From Caprimulgus europaeus (Eukaryota; Chordata; Aves; Caprimulgiformes; Caprimulgidae), in assembly GCA_907165065.1 (NCBI GenBank), contig OU015524.1:41049295-41113294 (forward strand): a DNA stretch of 64,000 bases, written 5' to 3'. The position numbers and the translations under genes are program-made. The first letter of the stretch is position 1. Each line of letters starts with the position of its first letter. Below the pieces are notes generated by a model, which did no database searches, was not told the DNA's origin, and was given only the letters and a program-made list of their open reading frames with translations. This document shows, piece after piece, positions 26,201 through 37,973 of the stretch.

Positions 26201-27768
26201 AGCAGTGCCATTGTACCATACTGTCTAGTATTTCTTTAAGTGTCATCAACTTGTCAGCTCGTAAGCAGGTGTGTGGCTTTGTTCCTCCCCAAGTCTCATG
26301 TTCAGTGAAGCCAAAGGAAGCTTGCGAGTGTTGTGTCAAGAGTAATTTTTTTCAGGGAATTAAAAGTAAACATTTCTCTTTAAAATTAATGTCATTTGTT
26401 GCTACGGCAAAGAAAGCAACAATACATTGCTAAATGGATTATTAAAAGTCCCGAAAACAAAAGAGGTACCTGGGAGACTGCACTCAGGAAGCACTTAAAA
26501 GCTAAAAATCACTGGAATGTGCAGGTAATGGGACCAAATTATAAAATAAACCTAATAAAAATATCCTGACACAGGAAGATGAGTTTTCCATACCCAGTCA
26601 CAAACATTCTAAATTCCCCAGTTGATATTTATGTCAGAAGGCAGAAATCCTCTGTTTGACTTTTTATAAAACAAATATATATTCTCATAATGCACTGAGA
26701 TTTACTAAAGAAAAAATTAGATTCTCAGATTTGTTAAAATCAGTGATGTACATAAAGCCATGATAGTGAGCAGCATTTCTGTCTATCCAGCCCTCATTAG
26801 GCATCACAGCAGGAAAAAAAGGGTGAACAGTTTCAGCAGAAATCAAATCACTATATGGGACTGTGGTGTCTTAGTACCCTATGTTATCACTTCAAGCAGG
26901 GTTATACTATCTGAAATATTAGAAATAAAAAGATACGTAGTGTTCTTAAGAGATTCTCAGCAAGTGTTGCCTTTTACATGACTGCAGTATGACTAAACAT
27001 AAACTGAGCAATTTTTAGTGCTACTGCACTGAATTTAGAATACGAAGCTTCATTGTTTTACTGAGTGATGGCAGGAAGAATTGAAGATCATCTGACTGTA
27101 TCTCAGGTCTAAAATAAATATCTCCAATTTCTTAATTATTCACAAGGTGTTATTCCAAGAAGAGACGAATCATTGCAGGTAGAGAGAAATAAAAAGAAAA
27201 ATATCATCTTTAGTTTCAGTGGAAGACAGATCAGTGTGACAGTTTGGATTTATTTCTTTCTAAAAAAAGACCTTAATCTGGAAGCCTTGCAAGGAGATCA
27301 GAACTTAATACTGGGTAAGCTATTATAAGAAAGTAATAAAGCTACATGTTAGTCTTTCCTAGCTATTCAGCTGAAAAAAGGTAGTGAGGCAGAGCGTTAG
27401 GACCTTCAGGTTCACTGAATGCTGTTTCTGTTAATTCTAGTCAGGTTGTTTAGCTGTTGCTTCTTCAGGAATGAAGTGCAAGAAGAGAAGGAACTATCTC
27501 ATTTCTGATTATATGCGAGCAAGATTATACTGCTGCTGTTGCTGTCGCCTTTTATCCTAGCACAGTAAACAAGACATCAGCTATTATATTACTTTTGACA
27601 ATAACTTTGATGCAATCTTGGTTGCTACTTGCTGTGGATACTGTGGTCAAACTCTATGTAATTTTAAAATGTATTAAACATAGCTGGAATCAATAGTGCT
27701 TCTAATTTAGTCTCCCTGCTTAAAGAAAATCACATCTTGAGAGGTTAGAGGTATTTAAAGCTAAGTAA

Positions 27769-27977
27769 ATTTAAAAAACAAACAAAACCCACCACCAACA
27801 AAAAATCAACACCCAAAACAAACAAACAAACAAAAAAAACACACAGAAACCAGATAATATTATTTCTTTCTTGGTGGGAAGTGTGCTGTATCTCCCAATT
27901 TTCAAAGATACTAATTTTTGATATTTACAGCTGTGTGAATTCAGCATATAGCTATGCATCTTGGGACAGACGACAAT

Positions 27978-28010
<33 letters not shown>

Positions 28011-28011
28011 T
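27769..28011. repeat. A/C-rich tract facing a T tract
   Basis: Positions 27769-27846 are nearly pure A and C, including (CAAA)n units. Positions 27979-28011 are 33 nt of T broken by one C. The two lie about 130 nt apart. A pyrimidine-only stretch (CCTCC-rich) follows at 28051-28112. Confidence 0.75.
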
Positions 28012-30925
28012 AAAACAAAAGCCAAATTGTGGACTCCTAAAATATAGAAACATCTTTTTCCCTCCTCCTCCCTCCCCTCCGCTGCTTTACTTCTTTCCCC
28101 TCCCCCCAAACCACTGTTTTTTTACTTTAACTTGTCAAGTATTTCACAGTTTCTCAAGTATTTAGCAATGAGGACCTAATTGGAAAGTGCCAGGTTCTTT
28201 TTTATTACACTTTATCAATATTGTTAAGGGAATGATGTAATTGTTTGGGGTTTGGTGAAGACATTCCGTGTCACTTCAGTGTTAATACCAGGCTGGAGCC
28301 TTCCTTGTCTGCCTGCGTAAGCTAGATAAACACAGACCTGTGTGCTTTCTTCTCATCTCAGGATACTTACTCAGAGAGATCTTGGAACATATGCCTATTG
28401 CGAGCTAAACATTTCACTTTTCATTTTATCCATGTGCCAGAAATCCATTCCTTGAATAAACACTTTACATACTGACACTCTTAAAGTCACTAAACACGAT
28501 AAATAAAGAGAGAATACATCATTTCAAAACCGATTAAACATTTTCTCACTTGTGACAAATGAACAGCTATACACTGTATGGAGTCCCTGGAGCAGACATT
28601 CCATTTTCGTTGTCTTTATTTTGTGTGGAAGATTAACTTTCCATTTCAGCTCATCTATTGCACAATTGAGCTTTTCTAAAATACACATTGCTGCATTTTC
28701 CCCAAATCATTATTCATTTTAGAAACATTTTTGTTGTTATTGCTGCAAGAGTTTTTTCTTTTAGACCTTCTGGTTTTATGGAGGTATCAGCTTTAATATT
28801 TTATGCCCAAACTAAAAAATAAAATAATTTTTAAAAATCTAGTTTGTTTTTGTTTTTTAACTGAAAGCTAAGGAAATGCTATCATGGGGTAGACCTGAAC
28901 TTACACACAGGCTGAAGTTATCCACTTCAAACAGGAAAATCCAAGCACATTAATCACATTAATTTTGGTCCATCTAATCCACCACTTTTCCTTGCACTAC
29001 TTGCTTGTCTAGTCATCCTATGCATTGCTGTTCTACCTATGATTAGTCAAATGTAACTAATCTTTTATTTAGTTTTTAAGCTCTCATCTTCTTTTGCACC
29101 CATCCCCCACCAAAAAAAGATACCAAGCATTTTATTTCTATGCCAAATTAAAGATCTTAGTGAAATAAATACACACAATACTAAAACTATACTATGAAGC
29201 TATCTTCAATATTTAAAAAAAAACACTAATATGATTAATAATTTCAGTGGGAAGGTGGAAGGAGGAAAGAAAGAAAAATGTAGCCTCGATAACAGTAAAA
29301 AACAACTTTGCCCTACTGTTGTCCTACCATAATTCCTCATGTGTTCCACCAAATGTTTTCCATGTGATGTTATCCTTGCTAGATATTCACAGTAAAGAGG
29401 AACTATGAAGCTGATTTTTTTTCTTTTACAAACTACTGTGTAAAAGAAGCTGCTGTACTCAACATAGGGGAAGAAGAAAGAATTAGGACAAATTGGAAGG
29501 AGCAGAACAAGCTGAGTGAAAATTCAGGAAGCAGTTTCCTTTCTTCCCCTATGTTGTAGATGCTAGATACGCCAATAGGAAGTTTTTGATATGATGGTTC
29601 CAGTGCAGTCAGGGAAAAAAATAAGAATGGAGAATTAATTAGACACCAGAAGACCGCCACAAGATTTCTGAACAGATTGAAGATTCCCCTTGTCCCTAGA
29701 TATCTGTCAGCTCTGGACATGTAGTCTAATCCATTTTCCACAGCAGAAACAGTTTCCTTAAAAAAGCAGTCAGAGATCACAAAAATCTCTTCAAAGAGCC
29801 GTTTCTTCTCTCGGAGTTTTATTGTGAAGGAGATTTTTAAGAATAAGAAATATGAAACTAAGCATTTAAACAAACCCAAGAAATGTCAAGAATACCTTTG
29901 ATATACTTGAGCAAGAGGTATGATACTAAGCCAAAGCAATACTCTGTTCCATTTTTTCCATCGTGATCCTGCATCACCAATGTACCACTCAAGGACCTGC
30001 TGTCTCCTTACAAGAAGGGAGCTTCTTGTGGCAGAGAAACATCTCTTCTCCCCTTGGCTTCCTGTTCAGGTATAGTCTTTGGAAGGTGGCCCAAGGGAAC
30101 AGAGAAAAATTGTGCTGCTGTACCAGGGAAGATGTAAGCTGCACTGTGCCATTACAGGAGGTAGCAAATTTGGGCATCAGGGCCATAGAATGGCTAACAA
30201 ACCATAGTAAGAAGTAAAACCTCTTATAGTAGTATATTTTACTGGAATCCTATTCAGAGACTTTCCAGCTCTGGCAATATATAATGAATATATTAATTAG
30301 CATCTATTCAGTGGCAGCTGTACCTAGTACAAAAAAAAGATACTATTTTTAGTGAAAGGAAAACAAACACAGACTGTCATTTTCACTAAATCTGGACTAT
30401 AAATGGTGTGTGTCATATTTGGTCTTTTGCTGGGATAGATAAAAATCTGCCCCATTTAAACACTGCTTCTGGAAAACACTGCCAAAAAGGCAGAAGAAAC
30501 CACAAGTTGTGCAATGCATTGAAGTTCCCAATTTTGAAAACTCTCTCAACTGCACACATCTGTAATGAAACTTAATGAGGCATTTTGCTTTTTGCCACAA
30601 AAACCTATTTGAGAATCTATTAGTAATTCTACAAAGGAAGTCACATTTAATTATACGTATCATTAGTATATTAAAAAACATATTTCCATTCTTTATTTTA
30701 AGGCAGATATTTTATAAGTACAGGAAGTAGTACCTGCTGAACAATAGCTGTCTGGTGAATGTTACGCATCTGTCAAATCACCATGATTCCGGTGTAGTAC
30801 TAATAGTTTTCTCTTGGTCCACATGGTATATTCTGAATTTATTTTTACATAAAGTACCTGCATTTTCCAAAAGCCGGGGGTCATGTGCAATATTTATCTA
30901 AGGGTAAGCTGCATATCTATATTCC

Positions 30926-30944
30926 TTTTTTTTTTTTTTTTTTT
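30926..30944. repeat. T19 homopolymer
   Basis: Nineteen consecutive T, about 160 nt downstream of exon G in the gene sense, where the transcript would carry A19. Confidence 0.85.
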
Positions 30945-31105
30945 ACTAATTTTCCAATAAAAACTGACAATAAGTAAATATAACTTTGTTTTCTAAGTGC
31001 AGTTCTTTCACTATTAAAAAATATAATAATGTTGTCTACCAATACAACAGTTTCTACCAAAACATATTTGTCAAAGAAAGGTTTTACTGCATTGTTCTTT
31101 CTTAC

Positions 31106-31157
31106 CTTTTATGTGCTTCTGTCAATGACTTCTCTTCATTTTCTTGGTCTATTTTAG
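31106..31157 (-). CDS. FMN2: FMN2 exon G, 52-nt FH2 micro-exon
   Basis: The exon contributes two bases completing an Ala codon, 16 codons reading KIDQENEEKSLTEAHK, and two bases of a Ser codon. This matches the AKIDQEAEENSLTETHK segment of FMN2 in length and most positions. Acceptor TTTTTACAG, donor GTAAGA. With flanking introns of about 14.4 and 16.5 kb it is the most isolated small exon here. Skipping it would shift the frame, so it is probably constitutive. Confidence 0.93.
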
Positions 31158-32683
31158 CTGTAAAAATACAATCAAAGAATTAGCTACAAGGTGAAAGATA
31201 AAGATGTTGTTTCAAGATAAGGTTCATTGTAAATATGTCACATATATCATGTATATAAACCACATGAGGATATACTCATGTACATCAATTCTGAAAGAAA
31301 AAAAACAAACCACAAAACACCACAAAACTACATGAATTCTGATATCTCTATTAGAAACAAAACTGAAACCACACAACAAAGAATACAACCACAAAAAAGC
31401 AAGTTTTGAAAATTAAAACAAACAAACAAACTTGCAGTAATATAAACAACACTCAAGTCATTAAAGTTACTTAAAAGCAGATCTTAAAGAATGACTCAGA
31501 AAACTTGACAAGTATGGGAACTGGTCTACTAAGACGAGGAAAAGTTGAGTGAAGAGCAGGAAGGATTGAGCTTTATAGTTTTTCTAAAAGTTGCTTGGTA
31601 GTTACAAATAAAAGCTCTCCTCTCTCCCTGCATATACCATCTCTCTGTACACACATCAGTTAGTGAAGTACTAGAGCCGTAGCGTGCTCATATTGAAAAC
31701 ATGACTGTTTTTACATGAAGGAAATAAAAAATACAAAACTGTCATTGACAGAAAAAATTATCTGTTTTCCATGTGTTCTCTTGTATTTAATTTTGTACCC
31801 ATTTCACTTAACTTAGATGAGTATTGATACACAAAATCTACAAGAACACACAACTTAGGCATCACCAATGTGCAAAGCGATAGTACAAACTACTCTGTGC
31901 ATATGTGCTTAGGTGAGAAATACTTATACAGTCATTCAGGTAGCACAACTTAAATCCCATTTAAGATCTACACACCTTAGCCAAAAGCTTTTTAGCTTGG
32001 AATTTGAGTCCCCTTTTCAGTCTGCTGGACTGGCAGCCTGCTAATTTGCAAAGAGAATTTTAGGATTCCTGGGACTCAGAGGATTTTGGGACATGAAGAG
32101 ACTGAGCTGTCCTGGAAACAAATGTCAATGGTACAGAATTCATATAGAAATCTAAAGAAGAACAAACCTTTAAGCTACTTTTAATTTCACTTTCTCTATA
32201 TAGCTGCCTTTGAAAAAGGAAATTCAAATTTAGCAGAAATGAGAAAGGCAATGGAATTATTAGGGAACAAAGATAACCACTATTTTTCTGTTACAATGTT
32301 TCAATCAACAGCACTATACAAACACACACTAACACTAAAATAGACATGTGAAATCTGTAGCAAAGATACACAAATACAGATTCCCTATTATTTCCTCAGT
32401 CAGAATAAGATCAGAGCTATTTCTGATGCTACAAATGCTTTTTATTAGGAGTAATGTAGTCTGCTGAGTAGGGTGAGCAGTGCCTGGATGCTTGCAGCAG
32501 CAAACATTGCATTTAGTAATCATTACTTGAAGACTCAAGCTCCATCATTGTTTTGCTGAGAGTGAAAAAAAATCCCAGCAAACCACAGAAAACTTGAGGG
32601 AGAGCTGGGTAAACGTTCTCAAGGAAATTTAAGAGCATGTGAAGCTTGCCTGATTGCAGGTTTCAATACTGACTTGAAACACG

Positions 32684-32762
32684 GCCCAGATTCTTCAAAA
32701 GGGTTGTGAGGGCTCACAACCCTTTTGAGTAAACTGGAGCTCAGTGTTGAGTGAATCTGGGC
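32684..32762. repeat. 79-bp nested palindrome, possible ancient MITE-like element
   Basis: Inner arms TCAAAAGGGTTGTGAG (32695-32710) and CTCACAACCCTTTTGA (32713-32728) are perfect 16-bp complements separated by GG. Outer arms GCCCAGATTC (32684-32693) and GAATCTGGGC (32753-32762) are also perfect. The right half carries 24 extra bases between inner and outer arms. Termini of the GGCCCAGATTC type recall palindromic ancient repeats of reptiles and birds, but the family is not identified. Confidence 0.8.
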
Positions 32763-35700
32763 TGACTTATAGTTTTTCTTGAAAGCCTTGCCTTGATTTG
32801 GATATGAAACCAGGTGAAACCTGGCAGCTTTGACAGAATTTCATTAACTTTTTTTTTTCTTCATACTTCAATCCTGAAAGTCAAGGTATGACTTGTAAAA
32901 CCATATGGTGCAAGAGAAGAAACTGCACACAAACTCCCTGGATGAAGGGAGATACAATATTTAATTCTACATTAACACTTTCACTAAGTACGTGCAGCTA
33001 TAACTTTTAAAAGAAATAATTCTATTACTGAAAAATGTAATTTGGACTTCTCTCACTTAAACAATGCTTGCAAATGGAGGCTAGCCTGTTCCAGCCTAGG
33101 ATAGTCTTTCAGTACATACATCATATTCATAGGATATAACTCTTTCTGTAATTTCCGGGATTGATGGGGTGTACCATCATCGGAGCTGTGTAGTTTGGGG
33201 TTTTTTTTTTCCTTATTTCAATTATTCTGCACCTGCTTACAAACAGTTATTTACCCACCAGCAATGGAGCAAATATTCCACAATTTACTTTTTGAAAGAG
33301 TGCAATCACAACATATTATACTAGACTTATCAAAGCATGTCAGAATGTTCCCATTTTGGAGCAAGTTCTGGTTCAATTAAAAGGGTCCAGAAAGACAGAA
33401 AAAAATAGATACTTCAGGTATAGGTACTTTTAATCATTTTATAGAGAATGGGTATTCTACAATGAAAAGAATCTTGAGAATCCCTGAATGGTGTGTATGT
33501 AATAGCATTTTTTTATAAAGTAGTAAGTACATATGCATAAGGCAGCTATTATACCCACAGAGAGAGATTTCATCCTGCACCAGATCACTTCTTGGCGTTA
33601 AACACAGTCTTGTAAGGAAAGAATTTCCCCTCAAACAGAATTCCCCTGTAGCCTGTTCCAAATACATGATGACACTTCTAAACCTTTTGCATGTTATCAA
33701 AAGGATATTATTGAAGTGTAAATCTGATTTGCAATCCATTTGCTTTCTCATTTTTCTAGACATAAAAAGTTAAATAATAGTATGAAAAAAATTCTGCTTC
33801 CACAAGACAACAGGTGGCACTAGTGAAAGAGAAGAAAATATGGTACGCACACTCAGATCTGTCCCTCTCCAAAACAAATATTAAGATGACTGCTTTTGCA
33901 CTAGTATACAGTAAACATCTGAAAGCTGAGGACAATGGGTAGTCAAAGACATGCATTGAGATTAAATCAGCAAGGGAAGAAAGGCTCTTGTTATCAAAAA
34001 CATAAAAGCCTTATTATCACCTGGATACAATGGAATAACTATTAGATGCTGAAACAGCTGGAGATTTCTATAACTTCTGGAACTGGTCACCAATACAATC
34101 ACCTGATATTAGTGGTTACTGGTATTTTGCTCTGTACTAATCATCCCAGTGTTAAACTCCTTTCACCTTGTTTTTCCTGTTTGAGTAAGGGAGGAAGAAA
34201 AATTCAGAGTTATGACAGTCAGTTGAAGTGTTCCAGAGTGCATTAGACGTCAATATTTCATTCAATATAATGCATCTTTACTGTCACTTCTTCCTTCACA
34301 GCAGTTCATCACAACTGTAAAGAGAGTGCCTGAAGGGCAACAGTTTGGCATTCTTCCTTCTCGGCAGCCTGTATCAATTAAATGCTAAGTACCAGCTGAA
34401 AGGTGTCCACCTTAGAACACTCTTCAGAGAAAAATGTTATTTCCTTTTACAAAAGAGAACTCCTCCCATAGACTAAGTACAAAGGAGAAAATCCATACCT
34501 GCTTCACAGTGACCCTTCCATAGCAATGGCTGACACAGAAAAATTGGTCATTTCCAGGGATACCATGGCAGTTGAGCACATCTGAGTGCTCTGTTCTGAC
34601 ACAAAAAATTTCTCTCTATCACTATTCTCAAGAAGCAAAATTACTTCAGAAAGTCTTATTGGAGTTATTTAAAAAAAAAAAAAAGTTAAAAGAAAACTTG
34701 TAGTCACCCAGTAGCCATATCTGCTTTCATATGTATTCAGAATCCATCAGCTCACCATATCAGTGACGGCTTGCAGGCTCTTCTGATAGATGTAGGAGTT
34801 CCTGCTCTTGGGTCAGTTATTATTTCCAAATGAAAATATTCCATGTTTTATTGACTCATCATCTTTTCTCCAGCCTCCTGCTTAGAGTATTCTTGATCCT
34901 TTACACTAATTTACTAAACCACCTCCAAATACACTGTTCCAAATCTATTAAAGACTATACCATACCCATATATTAGCCCCTATATTTCACGTAACGCAGC
35001 AGTAAGCAGAGGTAAAACTTAGTTTTATATCTCTGCCTGAGTACACCCAATATATTGTAGGGCTTTCTACACAGCTTTCATAATCCTGAAGGCATATATA
35101 TTTTCTGTAAAATCTACTTAAAAGGATATAGTTGAAAATAACTTCAAGTCATATTGAAAAACAGTGCCATATCAAGAAAAGAACATTTTGGAGTGAAAGT
35201 GACCTCTCATGGAGCAAAGCTACCTTATCTACTATTTACAACATATACCAAATTAGTTACCTTTTCACTTTTTCTTTTGAAAGGATCTTTAATGCCTCCT
35301 TGTTAGATGATGTTCCGCTGTTTGCCTGCTTTTTCCATTAAGATACCTTCAGATTATTTAAAGATGGTCTCCCTTCAGAGCAAGGTCCATACTTCCTAAA
35401 CACTTTATGTATTTGGTCAAAATTCAAGTACATTCCTTCCTCCCTATGTCATTCCTTACCAAGCATAAGGACTGTACTATATCCAACACTCTTCAATAAA
35501 TTCTTTTAACTACGGGGTATATGTATTTCTTCAAAATGCACTGACATCAGATGCTCTATTTTCTATTTTATCACTTTTTGTATTTGTTTAAATTTACTGC
35601 TTGATGTTTTGCAATTAGGACAGAAAACTTGATTTCATGCATTCCAAAATGAGCTTTCCAACAACACCTCACAAAAGAAGTCTAAATAACTTAATTCACA

Positions 35701-35984
35701 AAAGCTCTGCCATTATCAGCATATATCCACATTCCAGAATGATGCCATTGTTCCCTGTGTTTGCTCTTCCAATTCGTTTAGATTAGAGTCCTGCAAAGAT
35801 TACATATAAACTTCTACAATGGCATGTATATGAACATTTATACTAGCGTGACCTATGCATTCGTGAAAAACTGAAGCATCTCACAAAATTGCATGTGAGA
35901 AGTAAACACAGGCATTCTAGAAATAATGGTCTTTACCAGAACAGTATAATTAATTTTTCTGCAAATAGTCCTTCCCTCCCTCAT

Positions 35985-36004
35985 CCCCCCCCCCCCCCCC
36001 CCCC
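35985..36004. repeat. C20 homopolymer (G20 in the FMN2 transcript)
   Basis: Twenty uninterrupted C, preceded by a C/T-rich stretch (CTTCCCTCCCTCAT). Long C/G homopolymers are much rarer than A/T runs in vertebrate introns. The exact length may be affected by sequencing. Confidence 0.85.
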
Positions 36005-36669
36005 AATTTAGGAAGCCTAGAAGATTAAATTAAGTGAAGAGAAGTTCAAAGGTAACGACATAAAAGCCATTTTTTTTACCACAAATTGTCCCCTCTGACC
36101 TCAATGGCAAGTGACATTTAGGACCTATTATGCTAAAATCTCTGCAGGAACCAAGCCACTCTGTGAACTAAGAACATTGCCAAGTATTTTCTCATTTTCA
36201 GTCCAATAAACTTTCTATATTAGTCTCCTCCAAATTTAACCATTATATCTACTGCATTAAATCTGTCTTTTTAAAAAGTTATTTACATTAATATATCTAT
36301 TTTCTGTATGTACAGACTATTTTCTGTATGAACAGATATTGCATTATAATGTCTGTTGTCTCTATTATCAGTTGTTGCAATTTCTTGTTTGAAAGTGGAA
36401 CATTTCACTCTTTATTGTCTCTTCCAGAGGATCTAAAAATCTTAAGAAATATTTGACCTAGGACTAACTGGGAGGTCAAGGACTTAAAAAAACTGCTTTA
36501 AACTGGGACTATTCTGCCCCTGTGCTATGTAAGTATTATTGAAAAGCAGTGAATTTTTTAGAAACCCTTTTTACTGAAAAAAAGAAAACTAACAAGTCCT
36601 TGCTGCAGTTTTACCAGGATCCATAAAGGTGATTTAAGAGATGAGGGCTCTCACAGAAGATATGTCAGT

Positions 36670-37118
36670 AGGGCCATGAGGATGATCCAAGGGCTGGAGC
36701 ACCTCTCCTGTGAGGACAGGATGAGAGGGTCAGGGCTGTTCAGCTGGGAAAAAGAGAAGGCCCTGGGGAGATATTATAGCAGCCTCCTAGTACCCTGAAA
36801 GGGACCTACAAGAAAGCTGGGGAGGGACTTGCTACAAAGGCAGGTAGTGATAGTACAAGGGGAAATGGCTCTAAACTGACAGAGGGTAGGTTTAGATTAG
36901 ATATGAGGAAGAAATTCTTCACTGTAAGGGTGGTCAGATACTGGAACAGGTTGCCCAGAGAAGTTGTGGATGCCCCCTCCCTGGTTGTGTTCAAGGCCAG
37001 GTTGGATGAGGCTTTGAGCAACCTGGTCTAGTGGAAGGTGTCCCTGCTTATGGCAGGGGGGCTGGAACTAGATGATCTTTAAGGTCCCTTCCAACCCTAA
37101 CCAATCTATGATTCTATT
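36670..37118 (+). mobile_element. CR1 LINE 3' end, plus strand
   Basis: The sequence runs from AGGGCTGGAGCACCTCTCCT through GGAACAGGTTGCCCAGAGAA to GGTCCCTTCCAACCC and a terminal CTATGATTCTAT, the exact order of a CR1 3' end with its ATTCTATG tail repeats. It is inserted antisense to FMN2. The visible differences (for example a gap-like change around GGGGAGATATTATAGCAGCC) indicate a moderately old copy. The minus-strand ORF at 36806-37021 is just its antisense. Confidence 0.96.
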
Positions 37119-37947
37119 ATTTTTTTTTTCCCATAGTGGGGCTGAGTGAATAGTATCTAGAACTTTGAAAATATACCAAATGTCTCATCTGGCAGAGCAC
37201 CAAACTAAAAAAAAAATCCTAACAAAGCAAAACTAAAAACAAAATTGAGGGATAGACTTTCTTAAAAAGCGTATGGAACATCAGATGGTTCATCTGTCAC
37301 TGCTCCACTAAGCTCTGAGAACCTGAGATGCCTGACAGGCCATGAGGACACCTGCTGTAGGTATCTCGTGTGGGTGACTAGGACATAAAGAAAGCGAAGA
37401 TAGAGAGAGAAAATACTGGATGAACGACTGACACAAGCAAGGCCATGTAGTTACACTGGCATTATTAGGGTCTAATGTTGAAGTTTACAAGACTTCCGTC
37501 AGAGTTCCTAAGAGAATATCGCCATTCTCCTTGGTAGTACACATACATTTAAATGCCCCAGAAAACACTAAAATAATACTTAGAGCTATTTTATTTGGCA
37601 ATCAGCACACTATTCAACCCTGTGTTTTCAAATACCCTGAAATACCAAAGCAGAATAGCAAAGACACCACGATCAGTAGAAAGGTCTGGGGAAAAAACTT
37701 TGTTTCCCCTTTTAGACTTCTGAATGTCTTTTGCCTCAATTGTTTTATTTTGTTGTTTGTTCTCTTTGCATGTTCTATTTAATAAGACTAATGTGGTTGG
37801 GTGGGGACATGAATGGCATTGAAAAGAACAAAGTGGCCATTTTAGATGGAATTAAAAAGGAAATGGATTTTGGTGAAGACTGTAAAGAAAATTTAGATTA
37901 TTATTTATTTTTAAATTATGACAGGGGCTTGTGCTTAGTGGCTTTGT

Positions 37948-37973
37948 AAAAAAAATAAAATAAAATAAAATAA
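37948..37973. repeat. (AAAAT)n simple repeat
   Basis: An A run followed by four AAAAT units, 26 bp, about 830 nt after the CR1 3' end and not connected with it. Confidence 0.85.

Larger units (their letters stand above)
14655..31105 (-). other. FMN2: FMN2 intron between exons G and H (16.5 kb)
   Basis: The longest complete intron here. It holds a MIR-like relic (18040-18100), a CR1 copy (21871-22615), the LTR/tRNA chimera (23167-23267), A/C-rich, T-rich and pyrimidine tracts at 27769-28112, a 148-codon ORF without recognisable homology (29433-29879) and a 19-nt T run (30926-30944). Nothing else stands out. Confidence 0.9.

Noticed and set aside
36806..37021. 71-codon minus-strand ORF
   Set aside because: Antisense of the plus-strand CR1 3' end.
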